From Candidatus Roizmanbacteria bacterium GW2011_GWC1_37_12 (GTDB lineage Bacteria > Patescibacteriota > Microgenomatia > UBA1406 > GWC2-37-13): DNA of 64,000 bases. Numbering within the stretch: the stretch's first letter is position 1; each line of letters opens with the position of its first letter. Location of the stretch: assembly GCA_000991135.1 (NCBI GenBank), contig LBST01000002.1, positions 24,886 to 88,885 on the forward strand, given 5' to 3'. Below the pieces are notes generated by a model, which saw only the letters and a list, made by a program, of their open reading frames with translations, did not search any database and was not told the DNA's origin. Made by a program: the position numbers and the translations under genes. Below, piece by piece: positions 18,480-28,602 of the stretch.

Positions 18480-19568
18480 ATGCAAAGAAATTTAGGTCTT
18501 GATATCGTAAGAAGTATCGCTATTATCCTTGTTATGGTCGCTCATCTATCGCCCTTTTTTACTCAAAATCCGATCATTTTTAACTTACTATATCATTCTG
18601 GACTCTACGGGGTAGAATTGTTTTTCATCTTAAGCGGGTTTTTAATAGGACAAATCGCAATCAGTAAATTTACTCCTAACTTTTCTTTCAAAAGGCTGAA
18701 AACATTTTATTTCCGTCGGTTATTGAGAATTTTACCTTTATATTATTCTATACTTATATTGTTTCTATTAATTAGTTATTTCGCATTTAAATTAAAATCA
18801 ATCCACTTATTGCATTTTATTTTTTTGCAAAATTTAATTGAATCCGAGGTCAGCTTTTTTGCCGTTTCTTGGACTTTGTCTATACAATTTTGGTTTTATA
18901 TTTTTATTCCGATATTACTTTTATTTTTTGTCCGAAAAAAATATTCGTTAGGAAAATTATTAAGGAGTTTACTCATTTCAATTTTTATCATTATCTTTTT
19001 AAGAGCTTTATATATACTTCTATATAACCCTACTTTTGATTTCGGCGTCAGAAAAAATATTTTTTTCAGATTTGATTCATTGTTAATCGGTGTCTTGTTT
19101 GGATTATTTAAGCTAAAACTCCCTAGTTTATATAAAAAATTGGCAAACTCTTACTTCTTCTTATTTTCTTTAATCTTCCTTTTCGTATTTTATTGGTTTT
19201 ATGTAGTGGTGATGATTAATCAAGGAATCCAATATTTTGACGGATCTTTTTTGTTTAGAGCGTTTAGTTGGCCGTTTATGAGTCTTATGTTTATATTATT
19301 TACTATATATTTTGAAAATAGTAATTTTATAAATAAAATACTAAGCGGTAAAAAGGTCGTTTTATCGTTTTTCACAAGACTTAGCCGATATTCGTTTTCG
19401 CTTTTCCTAATCCATTACGAAATATATACATATTTTGAAACTTATCTCGACAAAATTAACGTGGCTATTACGATCATAACGGCCACGTTCATAATCTGCG
19501 TTTTATCTTATTTTCTGTATAATTTTATCGAAAAACCGTTCCTGTCTAAAAGAGTTAAATTTACTTGA
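18480..19568 (+). CDS. Acyltransferase 3 family membrane O-acyltransferase (OafA/YrhL-like)
   Basis: MQRNLGLDIVRSIAIILVMVAHLSPFF...GLYGVELFFILSGFLIG; ORF-track start at 18435 is probably too early. Confidence 0.9.
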   Translation: MQRNLGLDIVRSIAIILVMVAHLSPFFTQNPIIFNLLYHSGLYGVELFFILSGFLIGQIAISKFTPNFSFKRLKTFYFRRLLRILPLYYSILILFLLISYFAFKLKSIHLLHFIFLQNLIESEVSFFAVSWTLSIQFWFYIFIPILLLFFVRKKYSLGKLLRSLLISIFIIIFLRALYILLYNPTFDFGVRKNIFFRFDSLLIGVLFGLFKLKLPSLYKKLANSYFFLFSLIFLFVFYWFYVVVMINQGIQYFDGSFLFRAFSWPFMSLMFILFTIYFENSNFINKILSGKKVVLSFFTRLSRYSFSLFLIHYEIYTYFETYLDKINVAITIITATFIICVLSYFLYNFIEKPFLSKRVKFT

Positions 19569-20671
19569 GTTTAAGCACCATGCCAAAAGTAACCGTCATC
19601 ATATCCGCTTTTAACCATGAAAGCTATGTTTCCGAGACGATAAAAAGTATCCTTGATCAAACCTTCAGGGATTTTGAACTTATAGTTGTCGATAACGGTT
19701 CGACCGACTCCACCTACAAAATAATTAAGTCTTTTTTCGATCCCAGGTTAAAAGTTTTTAGAATCAGGAAAAACATTGGTTTCGGGTATGCTCTAAACTT
19801 TTGCTTAAAAAAAAGCCAAGGTGAATATGTTTCATTATTCAGTTCTGACGACATTGCCATTCCTACTAAACTGGAAAAACAGGTTCAATATTTAAATTCC
19901 CATTCGGAGGTTGACGCAGTTTTTTCTCTAGCGCAATTGATAGACGAAAATGATCATATCTTAGAAAAAAACTATTACGAAAATGTGTTCAATCAAAAAA
20001 ACAAAACGAGATACCAATGGTTGAATTATTTTTTTAATAATGGCAATTGCATCTGCTTTCCGACCGCCTTGATAAAGAAATCCATCTACGAGAAAATTGG
20101 TTACGAAAACGAAAGACTGGCTCAACTGCATGATTTTGACCTATGGGTAAGACTTTGTCTAAAAACCGAAATCTATATTCTTCAACAAAAATTAGTTAAA
20201 TTTAGAATCAGAAGTGATAATAAAAATGTCAGCGCCGATACGTTAGATAATAAAATCCGCAGTATGTACGAATTCTCCCATGTCCTAAAACATTATCTTA
20301 AGATAAAGAGCGTCAAAGAATTCTTGAAAATATTTCCCCATTCTCAGGAAAAATATAAAGACATTAGTGATAACGAATTAATTCCTTTTTATGTCGCCCG
20401 GGAAGCTTTAAATGTAGAACATGTCTTTCATCAAAAGTTTGCTTTGGATACTTTATTCGATTTACTACAAAATAAAAGAATTGCCAAAAAGCTCCAAAAA
20501 AAGAACAACTTCGGCTATGCCGATTTTATCCGCCTCACCGGAAAATATGATCTTTATCACGTCCAGCATATTGCTTTTCAGGAGGATTTGGTAAGGAGAT
20601 TAAAACTGGAATATGAAGATCTAAAATATCCACTAAGGAAATTAAAAAAAACTATCTATGGCAAAAGTTAG
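19565..20671 (+). CDS. Glycosyltransferase family 2 (tandem paralogue 1)
   Basis: VTVIISAFNHESYVSETIKSILDQTFRDFELIVVDNGSTD. Confidence 0.92.
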   Translation: MSLSTMPKVTVIISAFNHESYVSETIKSILDQTFRDFELIVVDNGSTDSTYKIIKSFFDPRLKVFRIRKNIGFGYALNFCLKKSQGEYVSLFSSDDIAIPTKLEKQVQYLNSHSEVDAVFSLAQLIDENDHILEKNYYENVFNQKNKTRYQWLNYFFNNGNCICFPTALIKKSIYEKIGYENERLAQLHDFDLWVRLCLKTEIYILQQKLVKFRIRSDNKNVSADTLDNKIRSMYEFSHVLKHYLKIKSVKEFLKIFPHSQEKYKDISDNELIPFYVAREALNVEHVFHQKFALDTLFDLLQNKRIAKKLQKKNNFGYADFIRLTGKYDLYHVQHIAFQEDLVRRLKLEYEDLKYPLRKLKKTIYGKS

Positions 20672-21761
20672 CATCATCATTCCCTCATACAACCACGAAA
20701 AGTACGTCGGTTATGCACTTGAAAGTGTTTTTAGCCAAACCTTTCAGGACTTTGAGATAATCATTACCGACGACAACTCCCAGGATAAGACAGTAGAAGA
20801 AATCAAAAAATTTAATGATCCGCGAATTAAATTATATCCTTCTATGAAGAACCAGGGTGTTTGCGTTGCTATCAATAACTGCCTGGAACATTGTCGTGGA
20901 GAATATGTTGCTCACCTTAATTCTGATGACGCTTTCTTTCCAGATAAATTGGAAAAACAGGTTAAATATCTTGATAACCATCCGAAAATCGGGGCTGTTT
21001 TCTCGCAAGTACGGATGATTGACGAAGAAGGAAACAATCTGCCAGACTCTGCTCATTTTCATGGTTTGATGAATGGACTCCGAAACAGAAGCCGGTATCA
21101 ATGGCTCAACTATTTTTTTTATAACTGCCGTTGGCTTTGGCATCCTTCGATGATGATGAGAAAAAAAGCTTACGACGATATCGGTTATCATAATCCCTGC
21201 TTGGCACAAATCCAGGATTTTGATATCGGAATCAAGCTATCTCTTAAATACGAACTATATATAATCCAGGAACGATTGACCAAATTCAGAATAAGAGCTG
21301 GAGACATGAATGCCAGCGCCGCGACACCGAAAGCAGTCATTCGCAGCATGTTCGAATTCTCCCATGTCCTAAAACATTATCTTAAGATAAAGAGCGTCAA
21401 AGAATTCTTGAAAATATTTCCTGATTCACAAAAAAAACATAAAGATATCGTCGACGACGAATTGATTTTATTCTATGTCGCCCGGCAAGCCTTGGAAGTC
21501 GAACATGTTTTTCACCAGAAGTTTGCGCTTGATGTTATCTTCGATTTATTAAACAACAAGATAACTTCTTCGAAATTGAGAAAGAAAAGCCATTTTGATC
21601 AAGGAGATTTTATAAAACTCACAGGAAAAAATGACCATTATCATGTTCAGCATATTGAATATCAAGAAGACCTCATAAACAAATTGCAAGAAGAAATTAT
21701 CTTATTAAAAAAACCGATTAACCGGATAAAAAACACAGTTAAAGAACTGATCGGTCGATGA
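20658..21761 (+). CDS. Glycosyltransferase family 2 (tandem paralogue 2)
   Basis: VSIIIPSYNHEKYVGYALESVFSQTFQDFEIIITDDNSQD; co-linear with the preceding gene. Confidence 0.92.
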   Translation: MAKVSIIIPSYNHEKYVGYALESVFSQTFQDFEIIITDDNSQDKTVEEIKKFNDPRIKLYPSMKNQGVCVAINNCLEHCRGEYVAHLNSDDAFFPDKLEKQVKYLDNHPKIGAVFSQVRMIDEEGNNLPDSAHFHGLMNGLRNRSRYQWLNYFFYNCRWLWHPSMMMRKKAYDDIGYHNPCLAQIQDFDIGIKLSLKYELYIIQERLTKFRIRAGDMNASAATPKAVIRSMFEFSHVLKHYLKIKSVKEFLKIFPDSQKKHKDIVDDELILFYVARQALEVEHVFHQKFALDVIFDLLNNKITSSKLRKKSHFDQGDFIKLTGKNDHYHVQHIEYQEDLINKLQEEIILLKKPINRIKNTVKELIGR

Positions 21762-22998
21762 ATTTTCTGATTGCTTTTTTTACATAATTCAACATCTCAC
21801 CATCTATTCCCGGATAAACTCCGATCCAAAAGGCGCTGTTTAAGACAATGTCGGCGTTTTTCATCTCCCCGATGACTTTTATTTTGTCTTTTATCTTCAG
21901 GTAGGCAGGATGACGAAGAATGTTGCCGGAGAAAATATTTCTTGTGCCGATTTTATTATCTTCAAGATATTTGGTGAACTCGTTTCTTGTAAATGGAGCA
22001 TTAGCTTTAACAATAGCAGGAAAACCGAAATAACTGACGTATTCATTTTTGTCTGCTTTCATAAGAATAAAATATTTTTCGTAATTTTTGAAAAATTTAT
22101 AAAGATTTCTGTAATTTTCCTGGCGTTTTTTGATGAAGTAGGGGAGCTTCTTAAGTTGAGCGACGCCGATTGACGCCTGAAAATCGGTCAACTTTAGATT
22201 ATAACCGATCTGGGAATAAGTATATTTATGATCATAGCCAAAAGGCAGTTCTCCCAGCTTCCAGTGGAAACGGGCATTGCAGGTATTGTCGGCTCCGGTG
22301 TCACACCAACAATCACGACCCCAGTCCCGAAACTGGCGGATAGATTTATTGATTAAAACATTATTGGTTATTACCGCACCGCCCTCGCCCATGGTGATCT
22401 GGTGGGCCGGGTAAAAACTAAAAGTAGCAATATCCCCATATGTTCCAACCAATTTTCCTTTATATTTTGAGCCCAGGGCATCGCAGCTATCCTCAATTAC
22501 CCAGAGATTATATTTTTTTGCCAAATTCATTATTTTATCCAGATCATAAGGTTTTCCCAAAGTATGGGCAACCATAATCAGCTTAGTTTTTTCGGTGATG
22601 GCCTTTTCGATTTTTGACACGTCAATATTAAGAGTGTCAAGTCTTGCGTCGATAAAAACAGGTTTCAAACCATGCTGGACCCCCGGGTTGACGGTCGTTG
22701 GAAAAGCCACAGCAGTCGTGATATATTCGTCTCCGGGTTTAAGTTGCCTTTTTCCAAAAACATTAGAAGTAAGGGAGGCCAAGGCAACTAGATTGGCGCT
22801 TGACCCGGAATTGACAAGAGAAACATAACGGACTCCAAAAAATTTCTTGAAATCGCTTTCAAATTGCTTTGTCCACCGACCCTCTGTCCACCAGCCGTCT
22901 CGGGCTGCGGCAATAGCATTATTGACTTCTTCTTCATCATATACTTTTCCCGAAACCGGCACGTAGGTCTCGCCGGGTATAAATTTTGTTTTTTTCAT
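21739..22998 (-). CDS. rfbH: CDP-4-dehydro-6-deoxyglucose 3-dehydrase (E1/RfbH-type, DegT fold, [2Fe-2S])
   Basis: SFYPAHQITMGEGGAV (His replaces the PLP lysine); Cys spacing C-X57-C-X1-C-X7-C counted from EDSC to DNTC; GELPFGYDHKYTYSQIGYNLKLTDFQA. Confidence 0.92.
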   Translation of the reverse strand: MKKTKFIPGETYVPVSGKVYDEEEVNNAIAAARDGWWTEGRWTKQFESDFKKFFGVRYVSLVNSGSSANLVALASLTSNVFGKRQLKPGDEYITTAVAFPTTVNPGVQHGLKPVFIDARLDTLNIDVSKIEKAITEKTKLIMVAHTLGKPYDLDKIMNLAKKYNLWVIEDSCDALGSKYKGKLVGTYGDIATFSFYPAHQITMGEGGAVITNNVLINKSIRQFRDWGRDCWCDTGADNTCNARFHWKLGELPFGYDHKYTYSQIGYNLKLTDFQASIGVAQLKKLPYFIKKRQENYRNLYKFFKNYEKYFILMKADKNEYVSYFGFPAIVKANAPFTRNEFTKYLEDNKIGTRNIFSGNILRHPAYLKIKDKIKVIGEMKNADIVLNSAFWIGVYPGIDGEMLNYVKKAIRKFIDRSVL

Positions 22999-23035
22999 TA
23001 TCTGATTATTTATTTTACCAGAATAAATGACTATA

Positions 23036-23044
23036 TGTTAAAAT
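23036..23044 (+). promoter_or_regulatory. Extended -10 promoter, 7 nt before the GT2 start
   Basis: TGT-TAAAAT. Confidence 0.5.
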
Positions 23045-23051
23045 TAAACCC

Positions 23052-23765
23052 ATGCGCCCAAAACTAAGCATAGTTCTATCCATGTATAATGAAGAAAAAG
23101 CGATCCAGTTGGTAGTAGAAGAATTAACAAAAATTCTTGAAAAAAACAAAATTTCCCATCAGATAATTTTAGTCGAAGGCGGGTCGTCGGATAACTCTTT
23201 TAAAATTGCAAGGCGACTGGAAAAAAAATATCCACAGTGCATAGCCGTAAAATACGGCCACTTGCTCGGTGAAAAAATTATCAAGGGATTAAAGGAAGCT
23301 AGGGGAAAGTATGTTGGAATTATGTATTCTGATGGTCAGGTAAATCCTTATGTTATACCTTCTTTTATTAAGATGCTCGACGAAAAAAAATCGGATATTA
23401 TCAAAGGATCAAGAAGGGCGCGAAAGGGTTTAAGCCGTCGCATAACGAGTTTTTTTTTCAATTTAATATCAAGATTATTGTTTTCTATAAAAACATGGGA
23501 CATCAACGGCCATCCTAAAATATTCGACTCCAGATTAATCTCTCTCTTAAATCTTCAGGTTAAAGACGTCACGATTGACCTTGAAATAATGGTAAAAGCT
23601 AAAAAGCTCAATTTAAAAGTTAAAGAAATACTCGTCGACGAAAGAGATCGAATAGGCGGCTCATCTTCGGTATATTTTATCACCGCTTTAAGAACATTGA
23701 TGCATGTCTTATCATTCAAGTGGGGAAAAAAGAAAAAATTATTTGAAGTTGAAAATATTAAATGA
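23052..23765 (+). CDS. Glycosyltransferase family 2 (dolichyl-phosphate-sugar synthase-like)
   Basis: LSIVLSMYNEEKAIQLVVEEL...VEGGSSDNSF. Confidence 0.85.
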   Translation: MRPKLSIVLSMYNEEKAIQLVVEELTKILEKNKISHQIILVEGGSSDNSFKIARRLEKKYPQCIAVKYGHLLGEKIIKGLKEARGKYVGIMYSDGQVNPYVIPSFIKMLDEKKSDIIKGSRRARKGLSRRITSFFFNLISRLLFSIKTWDINGHPKIFDSRLISLLNLQVKDVTIDLEIMVKAKKLNLKVKEILVDERDRIGGSSSVYFITALRTLMHVLSFKWGKKKKLFEVENIK

Positions 23766-24682
23766 AAATCCGATTGTTAATAACTGGCGCAACTGGTTTT
23801 ACTGGATGTTATCTCATAAGGGAACTCCTCAAAAAACGTAATTATGATTTGGCAATAGTTAAAAGAAAAAACTCTGATATTTCTGGAATAAAAGAAATAT
23901 TAAAAAAAGTAAGAGTATATAATATTGATCCTTTATATGATCAAATTTACAAAATCATAAAAAAGGAGAAACCTGATCTTGTCATTCATTTGGCTGCAAC
24001 TTACCCTCGCAATGAAACAAAGGAAAATATCGAATTAATGCTAAATTCAAATATTATCTTTGGGACAAAACTTCTAAACGCCATGGCTTTATATAACGTC
24101 AAAAAATTTCTCAATACGGGAAGTTCTTTAGAGTATTTCAATGGTCCACCCGTTTACAACCCAGCCACTTTTTATTCTACAACCAAAAGAGCTTTCCAAG
24201 ATATAGTTGAATTTTACATTAGATCTTTTGATTTAAAAGTAGTCACTTTACTTCCATACAATACCTATGGTCCTTATGATAAAAGAAATAATCTATTTTC
24301 TTTATTGAAAAACGGTTTGAAACAAAAAAAGAAGATAAATTTGACTCCCGGTGAACAGTTCATAGATCTTCTTTATATTGAAGATCTTATCAACGCTTAC
24401 CTTAGAACTATAAAATATTTGTTACGGAAGAAATCCGACGATCATGAAAAATATTTTGTCGGCTCTGGAAAATCGGTAAAACTGAAAGAAATCGTTAATT
24501 TATATAGAAAAATTTCGGGTGTTGACATTCCTATAGACTTTGGCGCCATTCCATACAGAAGAAGAGAGGTCATGTTTGCGCAAGCTGATATAAAAGAAGT
24601 TGCTAAAAAACTAAAATGGAAGCCAAAAGTCTCACTCTATAAAGGAATAACAAAAACGTTAAAAAAGGATAAAATAATTTAA
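23762..24682 (+). CDS. NAD(P)-dependent sugar epimerase/reductase (SDR), possibly CDP-4-keto-3,6-dideoxyhexose reductase-like
   Basis: TGATGFTGCYLIREL; YSTTK catalytic motif; next to rfbH. Confidence 0.8.
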   Translation: MKIRLLITGATGFTGCYLIRELLKKRNYDLAIVKRKNSDISGIKEILKKVRVYNIDPLYDQIYKIIKKEKPDLVIHLAATYPRNETKENIELMLNSNIIFGTKLLNAMALYNVKKFLNTGSSLEYFNGPPVYNPATFYSTTKRAFQDIVEFYIRSFDLKVVTLLPYNTYGPYDKRNNLFSLLKNGLKQKKKINLTPGEQFIDLLYIEDLINAYLRTIKYLLRKKSDDHEKYFVGSGKSVKLKEIVNLYRKISGVDIPIDFGAIPYRRREVMFAQADIKEVAKKLKWKPKVSLYKGITKTLKKDKII

Positions 24683-24686
24683 TAAA

Positions 24687-25643
24687 TTGTATAATTCAGT
24701 TAAAATGAAGCTAAAAAAACTTATTTCCATTGTCATTCCGATTTATAACGAATCACTAGTAATTCCGGAGTTGATCAAACGGCTGACAAATTTTATTAAT
24801 AAAAATCCCAAATATGAATTTGAAATTATTTTAGTCGAAAACGGCTCCGAAGACGAATCTTTCAAACTATTAAAAAAATACACCGGGTTGGATAAAAGGT
24901 TTAAAGTGCTTCAGCTTTCTAAAAATTTTGGCTGCGACGGCGGCATCATTGCCGGTATGCGTTTTGCCAAAGGCGACGCCTGCGTAATCATGATGGCTGA
25001 CCTCCAGGAACCAGTAGAACTGATTTTTGACTTTATTAAAAAATGGGAACAGGGATATGAAATCGTTTACGGCATCGTCAAAAAAAGGACAGCCGGATTA
25101 TTGAGAAATTTGAATTCGCGCCTTTTTTACAAAATAATAAATTCGCTGACCAATAATATGTTTCCTGAAAACGCCAGCGACTTCAGATTAATAGACAAAA
25201 AGGTTTATGAAACGATAAACAGTATGGGCGAACAAAATAAATATTTAAGGGGACTTGTCATCTGGACAGGTTTTAAACATATCGGTATTCCATTCAACCG
25301 AGCAAAAAGATTTGCCGGAGAATCAAAAGCAGATTTTAAAACAGCCCTTTATGTAGCTTTAAATGGAATATTTTCTTTTTCCTATCTTCCTTTGAGGCTG
25401 GTCTCGGTACTCGGGGTCGCCATCACTTTTATCTCGGTTATTCTTATCGTCGTCTACCTCTATCTTTATTTTGTCCACGGCCGAGAAGCCCCGGGAGCCG
25501 CGACGATGATCCTTCTTACTTTGAGCTTGTTCGGAATTCTTTTCTTTGTCCTAGGAATTATTAGTGAGTATTTGGCCAGGATTTACGACGAAGTAAAAAG
25601 TCGACCAACTTATATAGTAAAAAATAAGGTAAATTTAACATGA
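24687..25643 (+). CDS. Glycosyltransferase family 2 with two C-terminal TM helices (GtrB/ArnC-like)
   Basis: ISIVIPIYNESLVIPELIKRL...GMRFAKGDACVIMMADLQEP. Confidence 0.9.
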   Translation: MYNSVKMKLKKLISIVIPIYNESLVIPELIKRLTNFINKNPKYEFEIILVENGSEDESFKLLKKYTGLDKRFKVLQLSKNFGCDGGIIAGMRFAKGDACVIMMADLQEPVELIFDFIKKWEQGYEIVYGIVKKRTAGLLRNLNSRLFYKIINSLTNNMFPENASDFRLIDKKVYETINSMGEQNKYLRGLVIWTGFKHIGIPFNRAKRFAGESKADFKTALYVALNGIFSFSYLPLRLVSVLGVAITFISVILIVVYLYLYFVHGREAPGAATMILLTLSLFGILFFVLGIISEYLARIYDEVKSRPTYIVKNKVNLT

Positions 25644-26821
25644 AAAATTCTAGCCCGCCGTTTTCAAAACAACTAGACGCCTTAAAAGCCGAAGGCGCTT
25701 ACGCCGTCTTGAATAAAGCCACTAAGCTCGAAACGGAGGGAAAAAAGATTATCCATTTTGAGATCGGCCAACCGGATTTTCCAACGCCCCAAAATATTAC
25801 ATCAGCAGCAATTAGCGCTCTTAAAAAAGGACTCACCAAATATAATGCACCGCTTGGGATCATGCCGCTTCGGAGAAGAATCGCCCAGGGATTAAACGAA
25901 ACAAAAAATATATCGGTCTCCGAAAACAATATTGCCGTTACTCCTTCCGGAAAGACGGCAATTTTTGTCGCTATGTCTTCTATTCTTGAAAAAGGAGACG
26001 AAGTGATCCATCCCGACCCAGGCTTTCCCACCTACAGATCTCTTATTGATTTTCTGTCATGCAAACCGAAACCGATTCCGCTTCTTGAAGAAACCGGTTT
26101 TAGTTTCGACATGAAGATTTTCAAGAAAAATTTTTCAAAAAAAACCAAGCTCGTTATCTTGAATTCTCCAAGCAATCCAACAGGAGGGATTATCAAATTA
26201 GAGGATCTGGAAGAAATTAGAGAGATGGTCAAAAAAACAAATTGTTGGGTAATGACTGATGAAATGTATTCTAAAATCATCTATGATGGTATAAAATATC
26301 CAAGTTTTTATAGCTTCAAGAGTCTCCATCATCAAACAATTCTCGTCGACGGATTTTCCAAGACGTTTTCGATGACCGGCTGGAGAATCGGCTATCTTTC
26401 GGCACCGGCGTCACTGATCGAAAAAATAGATTATTTTCTGACTCATACAGTAGGCTGCACGGCTACCTTTACCCAGTACGCCGTCTTGGAAGGACTGAAC
26501 GGCCCTCAAAATCAGGTGAAAAAAATGGTCAAGGAATTTGAGAAGCGAAGAAACTTTGTCGTTTCCGAACTAAATAAAATCAAAGGCATCAAGTGCCAAA
26601 TTCCACAAGGAGCTTTTTATGTATTTCCCAATATAAAATCATTTAAAAAGTCATCAAAATGGATTGCTAACTATCTTCTTGAGGAGGCCGGTGTCGCTCT
26701 TCTTGACGGAACTTCTTTTGGAAAATACGGTGAAGGATATCTTAGAATCTCGTATGCGACGAGTATGGAAAATTTAAAAGAAGGAATTGATAGAATTAAA
26801 AAGGGGCTAAATAATTTATGA
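25640..26821 (+). CDS. Class I PLP aminotransferase (aspartate aminotransferase-like)
   Basis: HFEIGQPDFPTPQNIT, NSPSNPTGG, DGFSKTFSMTGWRIGY. Confidence 0.9.
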   Translation: MKNSSPPFSKQLDALKAEGAYAVLNKATKLETEGKKIIHFEIGQPDFPTPQNITSAAISALKKGLTKYNAPLGIMPLRRRIAQGLNETKNISVSENNIAVTPSGKTAIFVAMSSILEKGDEVIHPDPGFPTYRSLIDFLSCKPKPIPLLEETGFSFDMKIFKKNFSKKTKLVILNSPSNPTGGIIKLEDLEEIREMVKKTNCWVMTDEMYSKIIYDGIKYPSFYSFKSLHHQTILVDGFSKTFSMTGWRIGYLSAPASLIEKIDYFLTHTVGCTATFTQYAVLEGLNGPQNQVKKMVKEFEKRRNFVVSELNKIKGIKCQIPQGAFYVFPNIKSFKKSSKWIANYLLEEAGVALLDGTSFGKYGEGYLRISYATSMENLKEGIDRIKKGLNNL

Positions 26822-28602
26822 GAATTGCTGATTACATTATCGATTACATTTACAAAAATGGGACTGACACCATTTTTACCTTGGCTGGCGGTGGAGCGAT
26901 GTTTTTGAACGACGCCGTAGCTTGTCATAAAAAAATGAAATATGTCTGTAATCATCATGAACAAGCTTCGGCTATGGCCGCCGAGGCTTATGCCAAGACA
27001 AACCAGGGCATAGGCGCCGTTATGGTAACTTCAGGACCGGGGTCAACCAACGCAATCACCGGGTTACTTGAAGCCTGGCAGAATTCTATTCCCGTTATCT
27101 TTATCTCGAGCCAAGCCAAAAAATCGCAGATGACTCATTTTTCCGGTCTTCCCATCCGCCAGTTTGGTATCCAGGAATTAGACATTATTCCCATCGTCAG
27201 GCCGTTGACAAAGTACGCCGATTATGTTGAAAAACCAGAAGAAATCCGCTTTAAAATTGAAAAAGCCTACCAAGAGATGTTATCTGGCAGGCCTGGACCA
27301 GTCTGGCTCGACATCCCTCCTGACGTCGCGAGCCAGAGCATCGACCCGGAAAAACTACCTGGATTTGTAGACAAAAAAACACCCAATAGTCTACCTAAAA
27401 TTTCCACTCGGGAGATCGGTTTGGTAATAAATTTATTAAATAGAGCGCGAAAACCAATCATCATCGCCGGCGGCGGAATAAAATTGGCAAAAGCAGTTTC
27501 GGAATTCAGAGCCTTAGTCAACATTTTAAAAATTCCTGTAGTCGTCCCGGAGATGGGAATTGATCTTTTGGAAAACAATCATCCTTGCTATGCTGGCCAT
27601 GGAGGAACAAAGGGAGATCGAGCCGGAAACATCGTCATTCAAAACAGCGATCTAATTTTGGCAATCGGCAGCAGGCTCTCTGTTTCTTTTACCGGGCACG
27701 AATTTGACAAATATGCGCCGAGATCTGTAAAAATCGTTATCGACGTCGATGAAAAAGAGCACCAGAAAAAAACAGTTAAAATCAACCATCTTATTATTTC
27801 CGACGCCAAATATTTTATTGAGGAAATGATCAAAAATAAGCAAAAACTGATAGATAATAAAAATGTCTGGTTGAAGAAATGCCAAATAATTAAAAATAAA
27901 TATGGTTTATATCTACCCAAGATTAAAGATAAAAATGGCGAAATCAGCATGTACCACATCGTCGATACTATTTCTAAACTGTCTCGACCCGGTGATTTTT
28001 TTATCACCGACGCCGGAGTGACTGCCTACATCGCCGTCCAAACTTTGAAATTCAAAAAAAACCAAAGGATGATTATTCCCGGAGCCACTCTGACCATGGG
28101 CTATAATCTGCCGGCAATCCTTGGCGTCTGGGCTGCCAATAAAAACGCCAGGATAATCTGCATTACCGGCGACGGGTCGCTCCAGATGAACATCCATGAA
28201 CTGGGGACGATCGCTTATCACAAAATTCCGGCAAAAATATTCGTCATCAATAATCATGGTTATCTGGCGATCCGCACGACTCAAAAAAATTTTTTCCAAT
28301 CAAGACTGATCGGAGAGGGGAGTGGCTCCGGAGTCTATCTACCCAGTTCCCAAAAAATCGCTCAAGCTTATGGTTATAAATATGTCAGAATAAAAAATTA
28401 CAAAGAACTATCTAAGATAAAACAAGTAATGAAGGAAAAATCAGCGGTTATCTGCGAGGTCTTTAGTCCTTATTGGCAGGATGTTCTAACTGTCTCTTCG
28501 AAGAAAATGCCCGATGGGAAAATGGTCTCGCTGCCTATAGACGATATGTATCCGTTCCTACCTGAAGAGGAAATGAAACAAATTAGGCAGTCTCTCAAAT
28601 AG
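26818..28602 (+). CDS. ThDP-dependent enzyme of acetolactate-synthase-like superfamily (paralogue 1)
   Basis: NHHEQASAMAAEAYAK, TSGPGSTNAITG, ThDP motif GDGSLQMNIHELGTIAYHKIPAKIFVINN. Confidence 0.88.
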   Translation: MRIADYIIDYIYKNGTDTIFTLAGGGAMFLNDAVACHKKMKYVCNHHEQASAMAAEAYAKTNQGIGAVMVTSGPGSTNAITGLLEAWQNSIPVIFISSQAKKSQMTHFSGLPIRQFGIQELDIIPIVRPLTKYADYVEKPEEIRFKIEKAYQEMLSGRPGPVWLDIPPDVASQSIDPEKLPGFVDKKTPNSLPKISTREIGLVINLLNRARKPIIIAGGGIKLAKAVSEFRALVNILKIPVVVPEMGIDLLENNHPCYAGHGGTKGDRAGNIVIQNSDLILAIGSRLSVSFTGHEFDKYAPRSVKIVIDVDEKEHQKKTVKINHLIISDAKYFIEEMIKNKQKLIDNKNVWLKKCQIIKNKYGLYLPKIKDKNGEISMYHIVDTISKLSRPGDFFITDAGVTAYIAVQTLKFKKNQRMIIPGATLTMGYNLPAILGVWAANKNARIICITGDGSLQMNIHELGTIAYHKIPAKIFVINNHGYLAIRTTQKNFFQSRLIGEGSGSGVYLPSSQKIAQAYGYKYVRIKNYKELSKIKQVMKEKSAVICEVFSPYWQDVLTVSSKKMPDGKMVSLPIDDMYPFLPEEEMKQIRQSLK

